A DNA stretch of 64,000 nucleotides from Runella sp. MFBS21 (GCF_029433105.1 NZ_JARNTW010000002.1:124001-188000); one strand, 5' to 3'; positions 52,452 to 62,500 are shown, counted from the first letter of the stretch. Notes: generated from the sequence alone by a model not told the origin. A program made the numbers and translations.

Positions 52452-54767
52452 ATGAAAAATTATATAAAACACGACCCTTGGTGCATCATTGAAGAAGGGT
52501 TTGCAGCCGATTACAACGAAATCACCGAGAGCCTTACGAGCCTTGGCAACGGACGCATGGGGCAAAGGGGTAATTTTGAAGAACGGTTTTCGGGAAAAAC
52601 TTTGCTGGGCAATTATGTGGCAGGCGTGTTTTACCCCGACAAAACCCGCGTTGGCTGGTGGAAAAACGGCTACCCACGGTATTTTGCCAAAGTACTCAAT
52701 GCTTGTAATTGGATTGGAATAGACATAGATATTGAAGGCGAAACCCTTGATTTGGCTACGTGCGAGGTGTCAGAATACACCCGCGTACTCAATATGAAAG
52801 AGGGAATACTGGAGCGGAAGTTTGTAGCGACGCTTGCAAGTGGTAAGCAAGTACGGGTACATGCTCAACGTTTTTGTAGCATCGTTGACGATGAAGCAGG
52901 TGCGATTCGGTATGCCATCACTCCGCTCAATTTTGACGGCAAAATCACCCTTGTTCCTTCCCTCAACGGGGATATTAGCAATAAAGACTCCAATTATGGC
53001 GAAAAATTTTGGGATGAAATCCACAAGGAAACGTCTTTTGGGGAGGCATACCTTGAAATGCGTACCAAAGATACACCTTTCAAAACCGAGCTTTTTAACG
53101 TATGTACAGGGATGAAAATAGATTTGAAAATCGATGGAAAAAAGGTTGATTTTCAGAGCTTACCTGTCAAGGAGGAAAAGTGCGTGGCGTGTCGTATCAT
53201 ACTTAATGCCAAGACCAACGAAGAAATCGCTTTATACAAATATGCCGTCAATTTGGCCTCTCTCAATCATTCGGTGGAGGAGTTATTGCCTAACGCTAAG
53301 GTATATACTAATCGGATATTTAAGAAGGGTTTTGAACAAATGAAAGCCGAGCAAATCCAAGCTTGGGCGGAGCGTTGGGCACAAAACGACATCATCATTG
53401 AAGGTGATGATGCAGCTCAGCAGGGAATTCGTTTTAATATTTTTCAATTAGAACAAACCTACACGGGCGAAGACGACCGCCTCAATATTGGTCCTAAGGG
53501 CTTCACGGGGGAAAAATATGGCGGTAGTACCTACTGGGATACCGAGGCCTATTGCTTGCCTTTTTATTTGGCTACTGCCGACCAAAAAGTAGCGCGTAAT
53601 CTGCTAGTATATCGTTATAAACACCTCCAAAAAGCCATCGAAAATGCCCAAATGCTCGGCTTTAAAGATGGTGCTGCCCTCTATCCGATGGTGACCATGA
53701 CGGGCGAAGAATGTCATAATGAGTGGGAAATTACGTTTGAAGAAATTCACCGAAACGGGGCCATTGCGTATGCCATTTATGACTATATCCGTCATACTGA
53801 CGATGAGGCGTATCTCGGCGAATATGGCCTAGAAGTGTTGATTGCGGTTTCTCGTTTTTGGGCGCAAAGGGTCAATTGGTCCTCTGACAAACAAAAGTAC
53901 GTAATGCTAGGTGTGACTGGTCCGAATGAGTACGAAAACAACGTCAACAACAACTGGTACACCAACTACCTCGCCGCTTGGTGTTTGCGATTTACGTTAG
54001 AATCAATTGCCAAAGTAGAGCTACAAAACCCTGCCGCTTTGGCTGCTATTTATGAACGAGTGGGCTTCAATGCCGCTACCGAAACAGCCAAATGGAGTCA
54101 GGTAGTGGAGAATATGTATTATCCTTACGATGCAGAGCGTCAGGTCTTTTTACAACAAGACGGATTTTTGGATAAAGAATTATTGACTGTAGAGGATATT
54201 GCAGCACAGCGGCCTATCAATCAGCGCTGGTCATGGGATAGAATTTTGCGGAGTTGTTTTATCAAACAAGCCGATGTACTGCAAGGGTTGTATTTCTTTG
54301 AAGATGAGTTTGATATAGAGACTATTCGCCGCAATTTTGATTTCTACGAGCCCATGACCGTCCACGAATCGTCGCTGTCGCCTTGTGTGCATGTGATATT
54401 GGCGGCTATGCTTGGCTATAACGAAAAAGCCTACGAGATGTATTTGCGTACCTCAAGGCTTGATTTGGATGATTACAACAACGACACCGAAGATGGGCTT
54501 CATATTACGAGCATGGCAGGTACATGGATGTCGGTCATCAAAGGATTTGCAGGAATGCGAATCAAAAATGGTAGCCTGTCATTCACACCTTTCTTGCCTA
54601 CCCAATGGCAGGGGTATTCTTTCAGAATTACCTTCAAAAAACAGGTCGTACGGATTGGGGTTCGCCGCGGAGAAGTAGAAGTCGAAAACCTCTCCAATGA
54701 ACCTTTGCAAATAATGATAAATGATAATGTCTTGCACCTAGAAGCACACCAATCACAGACGGTGTAA
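52452..54767 (+). CDS. GH65 disaccharide phosphorylase (maltose phosphorylase-like)
   Basis: The 771-residue enzyme starts MKNYIKHDPWCIIEEGFAAD. The N-terminal beta-sandwich (about 1-290) is followed by an (alpha/alpha)6 barrel. The catalytic Glu, about residue 493, lies in GVTGPNEYENNVNNNWYTN, as in maltose, kojibiose and trehalose phosphorylases. The phosphate-binding region TVHESSLSPCVH is present. It should split an alpha-glucosyl disaccharide with phosphate to beta-glucose-1-phosphate in the cytoplasm. The usual beta-phosphoglucomutase partner does not follow; a terminator and a glycosyltransferase gene do. Maltose is the likeliest substrate but not proven. Confidence 0.9.
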   Translation: MKNYIKHDPWCIIEEGFAADYNEITESLTSLGNGRMGQRGNFEERFSGKTLLGNYVAGVFYPDKTRVGWWKNGYPRYFAKVLNACNWIGIDIDIEGETLDLATCEVSEYTRVLNMKEGILERKFVATLASGKQVRVHAQRFCSIVDDEAGAIRYAITPLNFDGKITLVPSLNGDISNKDSNYGEKFWDEIHKETSFGEAYLEMRTKDTPFKTELFNVCTGMKIDLKIDGKKVDFQSLPVKEEKCVACRIILNAKTNEEIALYKYAVNLASLNHSVEELLPNAKVYTNRIFKKGFEQMKAEQIQAWAERWAQNDIIIEGDDAAQQGIRFNIFQLEQTYTGEDDRLNIGPKGFTGEKYGGSTYWDTEAYCLPFYLATADQKVARNLLVYRYKHLQKAIENAQMLGFKDGAALYPMVTMTGEECHNEWEITFEEIHRNGAIAYAIYDYIRHTDDEAYLGEYGLEVLIAVSRFWAQRVNWSSDKQKYVMLGVTGPNEYENNVNNNWYTNYLAAWCLRFTLESIAKVELQNPAALAAIYERVGFNAATETAKWSQVVENMYYPYDAERQVFLQQDGFLDKELLTVEDIAAQRPINQRWSWDRILRSCFIKQADVLQGLYFFEDEFDIETIRRNFDFYEPMTVHESSLSPCVHVILAAMLGYNEKAYEMYLRTSRLDLDDYNNDTEDGLHITSMAGTWMSVIKGFAGMRIKNGSLSFTPFLPTQWQGYSFRITFKKQVVRIGVRRGEVEVENLSNEPLQIMINDNVLHLEAHQSQTV

Positions 54768-54811
54768 GCCTCCATTAAATGGTCTAAAAACAGGGTATTT
54801 GTATGTCTTAT

Positions 54812-54846
54812 AAAAAAGTCGGCAGAAAATTTTTGCCGACTTTTTT
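54812..54846 (+). terminator. Terminator after GH65 gene
   Basis: AAAAAAGTCGGCA pairs with TGCCGACTTTTTT (13 bp) over a 9-base loop, a classic intrinsic terminator 45 bases after the stop. Confidence 0.9.
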
Positions 54847-54924
54847 GTATTTTGTTGCAATGCTAAGCGCATTTCTTGCGTATGGATAGCAAATACCTTC
54901 ATAACTGTTATTAGTTTTTACACC

Positions 54925-55800
54925 ATGATTGAATATTTTTCACACTCTAGAAAACAGGGTGTACCTCTGTTTTCGATAATTATTCCTACTTGGAATAATC
55001 TCACTTATCTACAAACTTGCATTAGGAGCATTCGCCAAAACTCCACCTATAATCATCAAATCGTATTGCATATCAATGAGGGAATGGACGGTACCGCCGA
55101 ATGGGCCAAAAAAGAACAAATAGATTATAGCTATTCGGCCCAAAACGTCGGGATATGTCTTGGTTGTAATGCGGCGTATTCGCTAACCAAGGCTGATTAT
55201 ATCGTATACATGAACGACGACATGTATGCTTGTCCTGATTGGGACAAATACCTTTATGATGCAATCAAAGAGTATGGAAAAGATGATTTTTATTTTTCTG
55301 GTACTCAAATAGAGCGTTATCCTCGCGACAATGCTTTTATCGTAAGTGGTAAAGATTATGGCGATAGCATTCAGAATTTTGATGAACAACGACTCCTACG
55401 CGATTATAGCTCTTTGGCGGTTCCTGATTGGAATGGCGCTTCATTTCCGCCAAGTGTGATGCACCGTCACTTTTGGAATCTAATTGGGGGTTTTAGCGTG
55501 GAGTTTAGCCCCGGTATGTATTCTGACCCTGATATGAGTCGTAAACTTTGGGAGGTAGGTGTGCGTAATTTTAGGGGAATTGGTAAAAGCCTTGTGTACC
55601 ATTTTATTTCAAAGTCGGTCAGTAGGGTAAGTCACAATCCAGGACGTAAGCAGTTTCTAAAAAAATGGAAAATGACTGCCAATACTTTTTACACTTTTTA
55701 TCTTGATTTTTATAATACCAAACAAAGCTCTTATATTTTTCCGATATCGTTAAAATTGAAGTTAAAATTATTGAGTGATAGAATCAGGCTGCATTTGTGA
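54925..55800 (+). CDS. Family 2 glycosyltransferase
   Basis: The 291-residue GT-A enzyme starts MIEYFSHSRKQG. It has FSIIIPTWNNLTYLQTCIRS at the nucleotide-binding strand, VLHINEGMDGTAEWAK, and the metal-binding DxD-type motif YMNDDMYACPDW. It should transfer a sugar from a nucleotide donor, possibly in cell-surface polysaccharide synthesis. There are no membrane helices. It stands alone rather than in a polysaccharide cluster. Confidence 0.9.
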   Translation: MIEYFSHSRKQGVPLFSIIIPTWNNLTYLQTCIRSIRQNSTYNHQIVLHINEGMDGTAEWAKKEQIDYSYSAQNVGICLGCNAAYSLTKADYIVYMNDDMYACPDWDKYLYDAIKEYGKDDFYFSGTQIERYPRDNAFIVSGKDYGDSIQNFDEQRLLRDYSSLAVPDWNGASFPPSVMHRHFWNLIGGFSVEFSPGMYSDPDMSRKLWEVGVRNFRGIGKSLVYHFISKSVSRVSHNPGRKQFLKKWKMTANTFYTFYLDFYNTKQSSYIFPISLKLKLKLLSDRIRLHL

Positions 55801-55855
55801 AAAGTAGCTGTTTAAAAATACAGCCAAAAAATAATTGATAGTTCGTTACAGCTTG

Positions 55856-55887
55856 AAGCTTATCTTTTGCTAGAAAAAGATAAGCTT
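55856..55887. terminator. Bidirectional terminator between GT2 and T9SS-cargo genes
   Basis: AAGCTTATCTTTT and AAAAGATAAGCTT form a perfect 13-bp stem over a 6-base loop. It overlaps the last codons of the minus-strand gene. Confidence 0.75.
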
Positions 55888-58800
55888 TTGTGTAAAGCGC
55901 TGGTGATTGATATAATAAACCAATATATAGCTTCCTTTGGGAAGTGCCGAAGGACGTAAAAAATAATTATTCCTACTATCTGAATTAGCATCTATTTGAG
56001 TATGCTTAATAGGAAGGAGGTGAGACACTTCTTGTCCAAGCATATTATACAAAAATGCTTCTTTAATGTCTACTTGCTGTGACGTAACCTGAAAGAAGTC
56101 TTTGATAGGGTTGGGGAATACGTTTGATTTTGTGTCGGCAATGAGAGGTGACCAATAACTAAAATCAATGCCAAAGCTCGCAATGGTAGGAGCGTATAGT
56201 TGGTTGCCAGCTTGTTCTGCTTTGATCACAACACGCACAGGTTTTGTTATGTCGAGCCAGCCTTCTTTTGTCAAAATAGATTCGTAATTAGGGCTTAAAT
56301 AAAGGGAGTCGTGGCGAATATAAAAAAGCTGAGAAGTAATGTAATTGTTGTCTAAGGAGCTATATATCAGTGGTAATCGAGACGAGGCCACACCTCGAAT
56401 TTTAAAAGGGAAGTCTTTTGATAATAAATGATAAGTCTCATTGGTAGTCGAAAGCCCCTCAAAACTAATACTTTGGGGATATTGTTTAATCTGCCAATAT
56501 AGGGTACGTTCAGTGGCGGCGTAGTGAGGGGTTTGTGGTTGAGAAATTCTGATTTTGACTGTTCCAGCTTCGCCAGTAGGATACATCAATCCCTCTTTGA
56601 AATAGGCACCTTTTCCTTCTACGAACACCCTAAGTGGTACTTCTGCGGTAGTGGTGTAAGTCAAAGGAAGAGGGCTGAAATCAACATACAGAGTAGTGTC
56701 ATTGATAGATGTTTTGATAGAAGCTGTGGGGAGCTTAGGGAGTTGTATCGTGGCAGAAGTATAGTAGGGTTGCCCACCTTTTACGGAAGTGGCTACGAAT
56801 GACAACACGCCCGTGTCACCCCCAAATATGAGTTTATTGCCTTCTAGTTTGCCTATATTGTCTAATGAATGAGTGCGTACTTTGACTTGACCACTAGTGG
56901 CTTCATAAAATTCTGTGCGTATGTTGACATTTACGGTAGAACCATCCGAGCTAAAAGTTTCCAAGGTTAACCCTGTTTTTTTGAGGCTATCAGTTAGGGT
57001 AATTATCTTAGGCAAGTTTTTAATTTCAACCCATCTTGTCGAAGATTGAGTAGAATATCGATAAAGTTTATTGTCTAATACAGAAAGGATATCCTGATTA
57101 GGTAGAATATCTATCAATTTGTCGTTGGAAATCTGATAGTTAATGATATCAAAACTTTTGCCAAAACGCCCTTTTACCTGAAACGAATTGTCTATAGATA
57201 AATCAGGCAAAAGCTTATTGAAACCAGCCAAAAGTAAATCTCCTCTTTGGGTAATATATTTGTAATGATCGAATTTTTCCGAGAAATCTCCATCCGAGTA
57301 TAGTTTAGTATATCCATCTTGTCCTAAACGACAAACATAAATACTACTTCCATAACATGTTCCATTCAAGCATTGTCCATCAAAAAGAATGACAGTATTT
57401 CCTACTTTTTTTAGGTGTAATTCAGGAAAGCTGTAAGAGTGGAGGAGGGGTGCAGCTTTAAATTGGTTGTCTTTTTGACCATTTAAGGCAAATCTATTTC
57501 CTCCATGATAAATTTTACTATCGTTGGCTATGACCAGGTTGGTAATTAAAGCTCCGCCCTCCCAATTGAATTCTGAATCTAACTTTCCTTCAAATGTGTA
57601 GCGTTGTAGGGTATTGTTGGAAGAAGCATAAATGTGTTTTCGGATTGTATCTACTTCTATTATATTACCAGCAATCGAAGAAAGCATCTGCTCTTGATTT
57701 TGAGCATCAATTTTGACTTTTGTGTTATCAAAAACGTCAAATAAGACTTCGCTTCCGCCTAGGTGAAATATTTTTTTGACGGGTTTTTCAAAACGGAAAA
57801 ATTCTTGATTTTGATAATATTTAATAAACGACAATTGGCTGTCAAAAGGATTTTTATAACCTATCCAATAGTCAGCGTTTGATAAAGTTTGAATATAGGT
57901 GATTGCTCTTTCAAGCTTCCGTTTAGGAATTATAAATTCTCTGACGGTATCAGCCAGTGTGTTAATGTTTACTTCATGCAGTTTTTGATAAATATCTTGA
58001 TAATATAATATGTCGTTTTGTACTAGTAGAGTGGAGAAGTTGGCTAGGGGAGTGTCAAGTTTTTTGATATTTCCTTTATTATCAACAAAAGCAAAACCTT
58101 TCTTCTCTATCATATATGTAAGATAAGAAGTATTGGTCGATTCAAGGTATTGATAGTTTATATTTGGATTGTTATCGATGAGGGGTAATTGTGCATTAAA
58201 AGGCAGTATTTTACCCTCAAAGCTAATTTTTATAATTTCTTTAAGATTATTTTTATTATAAAGTATTTTTTTTATAATTAATGTATCTTCATGAAAATCA
58301 ATATTTTGTAAGGATTCATAGGAAGAAGAAAGATGAAGGTCTTCCTGATTTATTTCAAACACAAGATGATTGCTTGTCATCAGTTGTTCTTTGGGCCTCA
58401 AATGGTAAAGCTGAAGTGCAGATTTTTTAGTATTAGGGTTATGAATGACCCAGACCCAGATATTTTTATCAATATCTACTCTTATGTTACCCACCAAGAA
58501 TGTGCTTGAATTTGACTTTGAGCTTAAGTGTTGATTGTTGATGGTCGCTAAAAAATGACCATCAGTATCGTATACGTGTAGATTCTCAATAGATATGTTT
58601 CCTGCTACCAATTCTTTGGTGATGATACACCCATTACTTATTTGGTCAATCCTAAACTCTTTGACTTGAATCGTTTTTGTTTGTAAAGTCGCTAAATCAA
58701 AATAAGATAGATTGTGACCCGTGGTGTTGTCGTTATTTGTAAAAGGAATGTACCAGAAACCATCGTTAGTAAGACTATTTCTTATAAAATTCCCCTGAAA

Positions 58801-59049
58801 TTTTTCAATAATATTACCTTTTGAGTCTAGAACAGCTATTTCATTTGGATTAGAATAAATGACTTCTGGAGAAGGTAGCTCTATAGAAGCAATCGTAAAT
58901 TTTGAATTAAATTCAATGATTTGCTTGATTTGATAACTTGCTGTTTCGAAGGTTGGAGCTTGAAATACAAACTTGCTATCAGGAGCATATATTTGAGCCT
59001 TTAAAGCTCCAAATAATAGAAAAAATAGAGAAGTGTAGATGATTTTCAT
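55870..59049 (-). CDS. Large secreted protein with type IX secretion C-terminal signal
   Basis: The 1059-residue protein has a signal peptide (MKIIYTSLFFLLFGALKAQ) and a C-terminal T9SS type A sorting domain (about 985-1059: SNVFPNPIKDFFQVTSQQVD, LYNMLGQEV, LPKGSYILVYYINHQRFTQK). The first 650 residues show repeated short beta units (YSYFDLAT-like, FDLNGNI-like) that suggest a beta-propeller. An Ig-like/MBG-type region lies at about 790-880 (TYTTTAEVPLRVFVEGKGAY). It should be exported across the outer membrane and attached or released. Its role is unknown. Confidence 0.88.
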   Translation of the reverse strand: MKIIYTSLFFLLFGALKAQIYAPDSKFVFQAPTFETASYQIKQIIEFNSKFTIASIELPSPEVIYSNPNEIAVLDSKGNIIEKFQGNFIRNSLTNDGFWYIPFTNNDNTTGHNLSYFDLATLQTKTIQVKEFRIDQISNGCIITKELVAGNISIENLHVYDTDGHFLATINNQHLSSKSNSSTFLVGNIRVDIDKNIWVWVIHNPNTKKSALQLYHLRPKEQLMTSNHLVFEINQEDLHLSSSYESLQNIDFHEDTLIIKKILYNKNNLKEIIKISFEGKILPFNAQLPLIDNNPNINYQYLESTNTSYLTYMIEKKGFAFVDNKGNIKKLDTPLANFSTLLVQNDILYYQDIYQKLHEVNINTLADTVREFIIPKRKLERAITYIQTLSNADYWIGYKNPFDSQLSFIKYYQNQEFFRFEKPVKKIFHLGGSEVLFDVFDNTKVKIDAQNQEQMLSSIAGNIIEVDTIRKHIYASSNNTLQRYTFEGKLDSEFNWEGGALITNLVIANDSKIYHGGNRFALNGQKDNQFKAAPLLHSYSFPELHLKKVGNTVILFDGQCLNGTCYGSSIYVCRLGQDGYTKLYSDGDFSEKFDHYKYITQRGDLLLAGFNKLLPDLSIDNSFQVKGRFGKSFDIINYQISNDKLIDILPNQDILSVLDNKLYRYSTQSSTRWVEIKNLPKIITLTDSLKKTGLTLETFSSDGSTVNVNIRTEFYEATSGQVKVRTHSLDNIGKLEGNKLIFGGDTGVLSFVATSVKGGQPYYTSATIQLPKLPTASIKTSINDTTLYVDFSPLPLTYTTTAEVPLRVFVEGKGAYFKEGLMYPTGEAGTVKIRISQPQTPHYAATERTLYWQIKQYPQSISFEGLSTTNETYHLLSKDFPFKIRGVASSRLPLIYSSLDNNYITSQLFYIRHDSLYLSPNYESILTKEGWLDITKPVRVVIKAEQAGNQLYAPTIASFGIDFSYWSPLIADTKSNVFPNPIKDFFQVTSQQVDIKEAFLYNMLGQEVSHLLPIKHTQIDANSDSRNNYFLRPSALPKGSYILVYYINHQRFTQKLIFF

Positions 59050-59122
59050 TAATGTTGAAGTAGATAGGCTGTACTACAATTAAGTTTTATTCAAAAATAA
59101 AAAACTTAATTTATTAATAAAA

Positions 59123-59163
59123 AAAGGAATGGAAATAAACTAGACAGTTATTCCCATTCCTTT
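59123..59163 (-). terminator. Terminator after the esterase gene
   Basis: AAAGGAATGGAAATAA pairs with TTATTCCCATTCCTTT (one mismatch) over a 9-base loop. On the minus strand it is followed by a T-run, 30 bases past the stop. Confidence 0.75.
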
Positions 59164-59192
59164 AAAATACTTTGGCTAATTGTATGTATCTT

Positions 59193-60143
59193 TTACTGCG
59201 CTAGACCCATGCCAATGAGCCAATTATGGCACCCATCGGGCCAGCCATGTACGGAGCCTTTTTGTTTTTTTGCCAGTCCAAATCCATGCCCACCATTTTC
59301 ATAAATGAGTATAGAAGCGGGAATATTTAATTTGCGTAGCGCATCATAATAAAGCAAGCTATTTTCGACGGGTACGCCTTTATCGTCCGTAGCATGAACC
59401 AATAAAGTAGGAGGTGTTTTGTCGGATACTTGTTTTTCGGTTGAGAAAAGCGCTAACTTGGCGGGGTCAGGGTTTTTGCCTAGCAATTTTTCAAACGAAC
59501 CCGCGTGCTTTTTGGAACCAGAACTAATAACAGGATACATTAAAATCGCAAAATTGGGTTTTAAAACATCCACACTGCTCAAGTTGTCGAAGGCCGAAAA
59601 TTGGGGAGCAAGGTGCCAAAGTGTACTCACCGTCGAAGCCAAATGCCCTCCTGCCGAAAAGCCCATCACACCGATACGGTTGGGGTCGATGTTGTATTTG
59701 GCTGCATTTTCCCGAATCAATTTCATCCCTTGAAGCGCATCTTGGAGTGCTACTTCGTGTTTGTTGGACCAGAGGGCGTCGTCGGGTAGGCGGTATTTTA
59801 GTACAAATGCGGTTACGCCAAAACCATTAAACCATTTGGCTACATCCACTCCTTCATGACCTGCTGCTTCTATACCATAGCCACCCCCCGGACAAATCAT
59901 TACGGCCGTGCCATTGGGTTTGGCTGGAAAGTAAGCCGACAAAGTAGGCAATACAATATTACTGATTCGCAAAACACCATCATTGCCGACTTCAATCTTT
60001 TCTTGAATTGTACGATTTTTTAAATCATTAGGAATCTGCCCTTCGGGCCAAAGAGGAATGACGGTTTGCGAACGCGACATGGTAGAAATCAGACTTAAGG
60101 ATAAAAATTGAAGGAGGAGAAGCAAACGATAAGTGCGGCGCAT
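59193..60143 (-). CDS. Alpha/beta hydrolase, secreted esterase-like (BD-FAE / acetyl-esterase type)
   Basis: The 316-residue protein has a signal peptide (MRRTYRLLLLLQFLSLSLIS, cleaved near SRSQ). The oxyanion segment is CPGGGYGIEAAGHEG, the nucleophile Ser is in GVMGFSAGGHLAS, the Asp is in LLVHATDDKGVPVENS and the His is in ENGGHGFG. The layout is that of acetyl-xylan or feruloyl esterases of the bacterial BD-FAE group. It may deacetylate plant polysaccharides, but no xylan genes surround it. Confidence 0.88.
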   Translation of the reverse strand: MRRTYRLLLLLQFLSLSLISTMSRSQTVIPLWPEGQIPNDLKNRTIQEKIEVGNDGVLRISNIVLPTLSAYFPAKPNGTAVMICPGGGYGIEAAGHEGVDVAKWFNGFGVTAFVLKYRLPDDALWSNKHEVALQDALQGMKLIRENAAKYNIDPNRIGVMGFSAGGHLASTVSTLWHLAPQFSAFDNLSSVDVLKPNFAILMYPVISSGSKKHAGSFEKLLGKNPDPAKLALFSTEKQVSDKTPPTLLVHATDDKGVPVENSLLYYDALRKLNIPASILIYENGGHGFGLAKKQKGSVHGWPDGCHNWLIGMGLAQ

Positions 60144-60236
60144 AAAACTGAAGGAATAAATGTTTAGTTTTTTGGTTATAAAAGCAAATAAACCTCAAAA
60201 GTTAATCTCTCTGTCTGCTAGAAAAAACGATTCAAA

Positions 60237-60845
60237 CTAGTAAGTACGTAGCCAACCTGTGAGGCTGAGACGTTCGCGAGTAGCAGGAAGTACCTCATGT
60301 TCGAGTTTGTCAGCTTCAAAGCATACGAGTCGGCCTCCTATGGGAGAGACTTTGAGTGACTCGCCATTGGAAAGATACACCACCAACTCCCCCCCATCGG
60401 TAGGTTCCCAATTTTCGTTAAGATAGCAAATCACCGACATTTTGCGGCGGGAGTCATGGCGAAAGCGGTCAAGATGTCGTTTATAAAAAGTGCCTACTGG
60501 ATAGAGCGCATAATGAAACTCAAAATCGCGAAGACCCAGAAAACAAGTACGGTTGAGATATTGAATCAAATCATTGATTTTTTCAAAAAAGGCTTGTTCT
60601 GCGGGGTAAGTTGAATGTTCGTTGAGCCACAAAATATGATCTCCTCTGATTCCTGCCTTGACCTGATGCTCCGACCCTTGCCCAATGCCCGCCGTTTTGA
60701 AGGCGCCGTCAGAATGCCGTTGTCGTAATGTTTGACTCAATGACTTTAGCTCGGAAGGGTTCAAAAAGTTGTCTAATATTCCGTAACCTTGTTCTGTGAT
60801 GTTGTCTATCAGCGTATCAAATATCTCCATGAGGGGCGTTGCCAT
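60237..60845 (-). CDS. 2OG-Fe(II) oxygenase (prolyl-4-hydroxylase-like)
   Basis: The 202-residue dioxygenase has the iron-binding HxD in YKRHLDRFRHD and the distal His in DKLEHEVLPATRERLSLTGW, where the Arg binds 2-oxoglutarate. It resembles the SM-20/PHD-like group that hydroxylates proline in proteins such as EF-Tu. The start MATPLMEIFDTLID has a second Met at residue 6. No partner gene is apparent. Confidence 0.9.
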   Translation of the reverse strand: MATPLMEIFDTLIDNITEQGYGILDNFLNPSELKSLSQTLRQRHSDGAFKTAGIGQGSEHQVKAGIRGDHILWLNEHSTYPAEQAFFEKINDLIQYLNRTCFLGLRDFEFHYALYPVGTFYKRHLDRFRHDSRRKMSVICYLNENWEPTDGGELVVYLSNGESLKVSPIGGRLVCFEADKLEHEVLPATRERLSLTGWLRTY

Positions 60846-61252
60846 AAATAAAACACTAAGTAATGAATTTTAACTTAAATAAGCACAGCGGTAATTTGAT
60901 AGTTTGAAAATTAGGTAATTTGAGATTTTATTGTAATATTCTGATTATCAAAAATTTATATCGATTTTGACTCTTGAATTTATATGTTTGTAAATTTTAT
61001 AAAGTGTTTTTTTGGTATATTTTATTCTTTTCATCAGAATAGCTCCTTTCATTTTGGTTTTGCCCACAGATTGAATGTTAGTATTCTATCCCTGATAGGG
61101 GTTCTAAGTCTAAGTTGGGCTGTTGAGTACCCACAAAAAATGACTTTGGTTAACGATTGTTAATGTTGGGATTAGGATTGTGAAATTAAAATAGAAACCC
61201 CTAACTTTTCGTTGAAATAGTACAAAGTTGAATTTAACATATCAATAAGGTC
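60846..61252. other. AT-rich gap before the DUF6600-like gene
   Basis: About 407 bases without a gene. They are very AT-rich on the left. Two small symmetric motifs are present: TTAAC-GATT-GTTAA (61150-61163) and an overlapping CTATC/GATAG and CCCT/AGGG pair near 61085-61105. These may be operators for the downstream gene. I see no RNA gene. Confidence 0.35.
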
Positions 61253-62437
61253 ATGAAAGCAATTCATAAAATAAAATGGGTGTATCTCGTTCTCTTATTA
61301 ACCATAGCAGGAACGACCCTTGCGCAGCCTGGAGTCAGAATTTCTCGCTATGATTTCTATGATGAACTAGCCCCTTATGGCCAATGGATGGACTATCCTT
61401 CTTATGGCCAAGTATGGCGTCCACGGGTAGAAGTAGGGTTTCAGCCCTATGCTACTGCAGGCCACTGGGAAATGACCGAATACGGCAATACCTGGATGTC
61501 AGACTATGAGTGGGGGTGGGCACCTTTTCACTACGGTCGTTGGTTGTTTGATGATTATTATGGCTGGATTTGGGTTCCTGACGATGAGTGGGGCCCTGCT
61601 TGGGTTACTTGGCGTTCGGGGGGAGGTTATTATGGCTGGGCACCCTTAGGCCCTGGTATGGGAATAGACCTCCATATTAGTGTCAATCTTCCTTACAATT
61701 ACTGGGTGTTTGTGCCAGAGATATACATCAGAAGCCCTCGCGTTTATAGTTACTGCGTGCCTCGCCCAAGGGTAGTAAATGTCTACAATAGCACTACTAT
61801 TATCAACAATTATTATCGATACAACAATCGCTCGTATGTGTATGGCCCTCAGCGCTATGATATTGAGCGTGTAACCAGAAGCAGAGTAAATGTGTACCGC
61901 GCCGATGACCTGTATCGCCAAGGTAGAAGCTACGCTCGCAACAATGACCGCGACTATCGTCAAGAACCCAATCGTAATTATGGCCCCTCACGCCCTACTT
62001 ATGATACACCAGCTCGACGCGATAACCAATCTTATTCAGGTAACAACAACAGAGTATATCGCGACAATACGCCCCCTGCTCGCTCGCAAGATGGGCAAAA
62101 CGACAGAAGTTACCAATCGGCTCCCCGTGGTAATGCTCAACGTACTTGGTCGGACGATAGCTACTCGCAGCCACGTAACGGAAGAGAAAGCCAAAGTCGC
62201 GAAACTACTCCGCAGCGTACTTATGAGAATGCTCCTTCGCGACGCGGAGGAGGTGACAATGGAGCACCCACTCGCTCGTACGAACCCTCGCGCGATACGC
62301 GTGACTACTCACGGGCTCGTGGTCAACAAGAATCATCGCCTCGTAGCTCTTCTGAGCGCCAAGGCGGCGGTGGCGAAAGAGAGGGCGGTGGTGAAAGAGT
62401 GGGCGGCGGTGGTGGCCGCCGTGGCGGAGGCAACTGA
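61253..62437 (+). CDS. DUF6600-like secreted protein with YxWGxW-type repeats and a disordered tail
   Basis: The 394-residue protein has a signal peptide (VYLVLLLTIAGTTLAQ). The first folded half (about 30-165) is very rich in Trp and Tyr, with repeated units such as YGQWMDYPSYGQVWRP, YEWGWAPFHYGRW, YYGWIWVPDDEWGPAW and YYGWAPLGPG. From about 220 on, it is a disordered Arg/Ser/Asn/Gln tail that ends in Gly-Arg runs. Such proteins occur widely in Bacteroidota and Proteobacteria with unknown role; an envelope or surface function is likely. It is monocistronic, ending at a terminator. Confidence 0.85.
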   Translation: MKAIHKIKWVYLVLLLTIAGTTLAQPGVRISRYDFYDELAPYGQWMDYPSYGQVWRPRVEVGFQPYATAGHWEMTEYGNTWMSDYEWGWAPFHYGRWLFDDYYGWIWVPDDEWGPAWVTWRSGGGYYGWAPLGPGMGIDLHISVNLPYNYWVFVPEIYIRSPRVYSYCVPRPRVVNVYNSTTIINNYYRYNNRSYVYGPQRYDIERVTRSRVNVYRADDLYRQGRSYARNNDRDYRQEPNRNYGPSRPTYDTPARRDNQSYSGNNNRVYRDNTPPARSQDGQNDRSYQSAPRGNAQRTWSDDSYSQPRNGRESQSRETTPQRTYENAPSRRGGGDNGAPTRSYEPSRDTRDYSRARGQQESSPRSSSERQGGGGEREGGGERVGGGGGRRGGGN

Positions 62438-62463
62438 CAACAAAGGTAAAGACACGTAAGTAG

Positions 62464-62500
62464 AATGGGCATAAATCACAGAAAGTGGTTTATGCCCATT
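62464..62500. terminator. Terminator shared by convergent DUF6600-like and response-regulator genes
   Basis: AATGGGCATAAA and TTTATGCCCATT form a perfect 12-bp stem over a 13-base loop. It overlaps the stop codon of the minus-strand response regulator. Confidence 0.75.

Noticed and set aside
60846-61252. A hidden RNA gene or riboswitch in the 407-base gap
   Set aside because: Only short symmetric motifs are seen; no extended fold or T-run that would mark a structured RNA.
61890-62459. A 189-codon open frame overlapping the tail of the DUF6600-like gene
   Set aside because: It is a second-frame reading of the low-complexity Arg/Ser/Gln tail; the annotated frame has the signal peptide and the Trp-rich domain.
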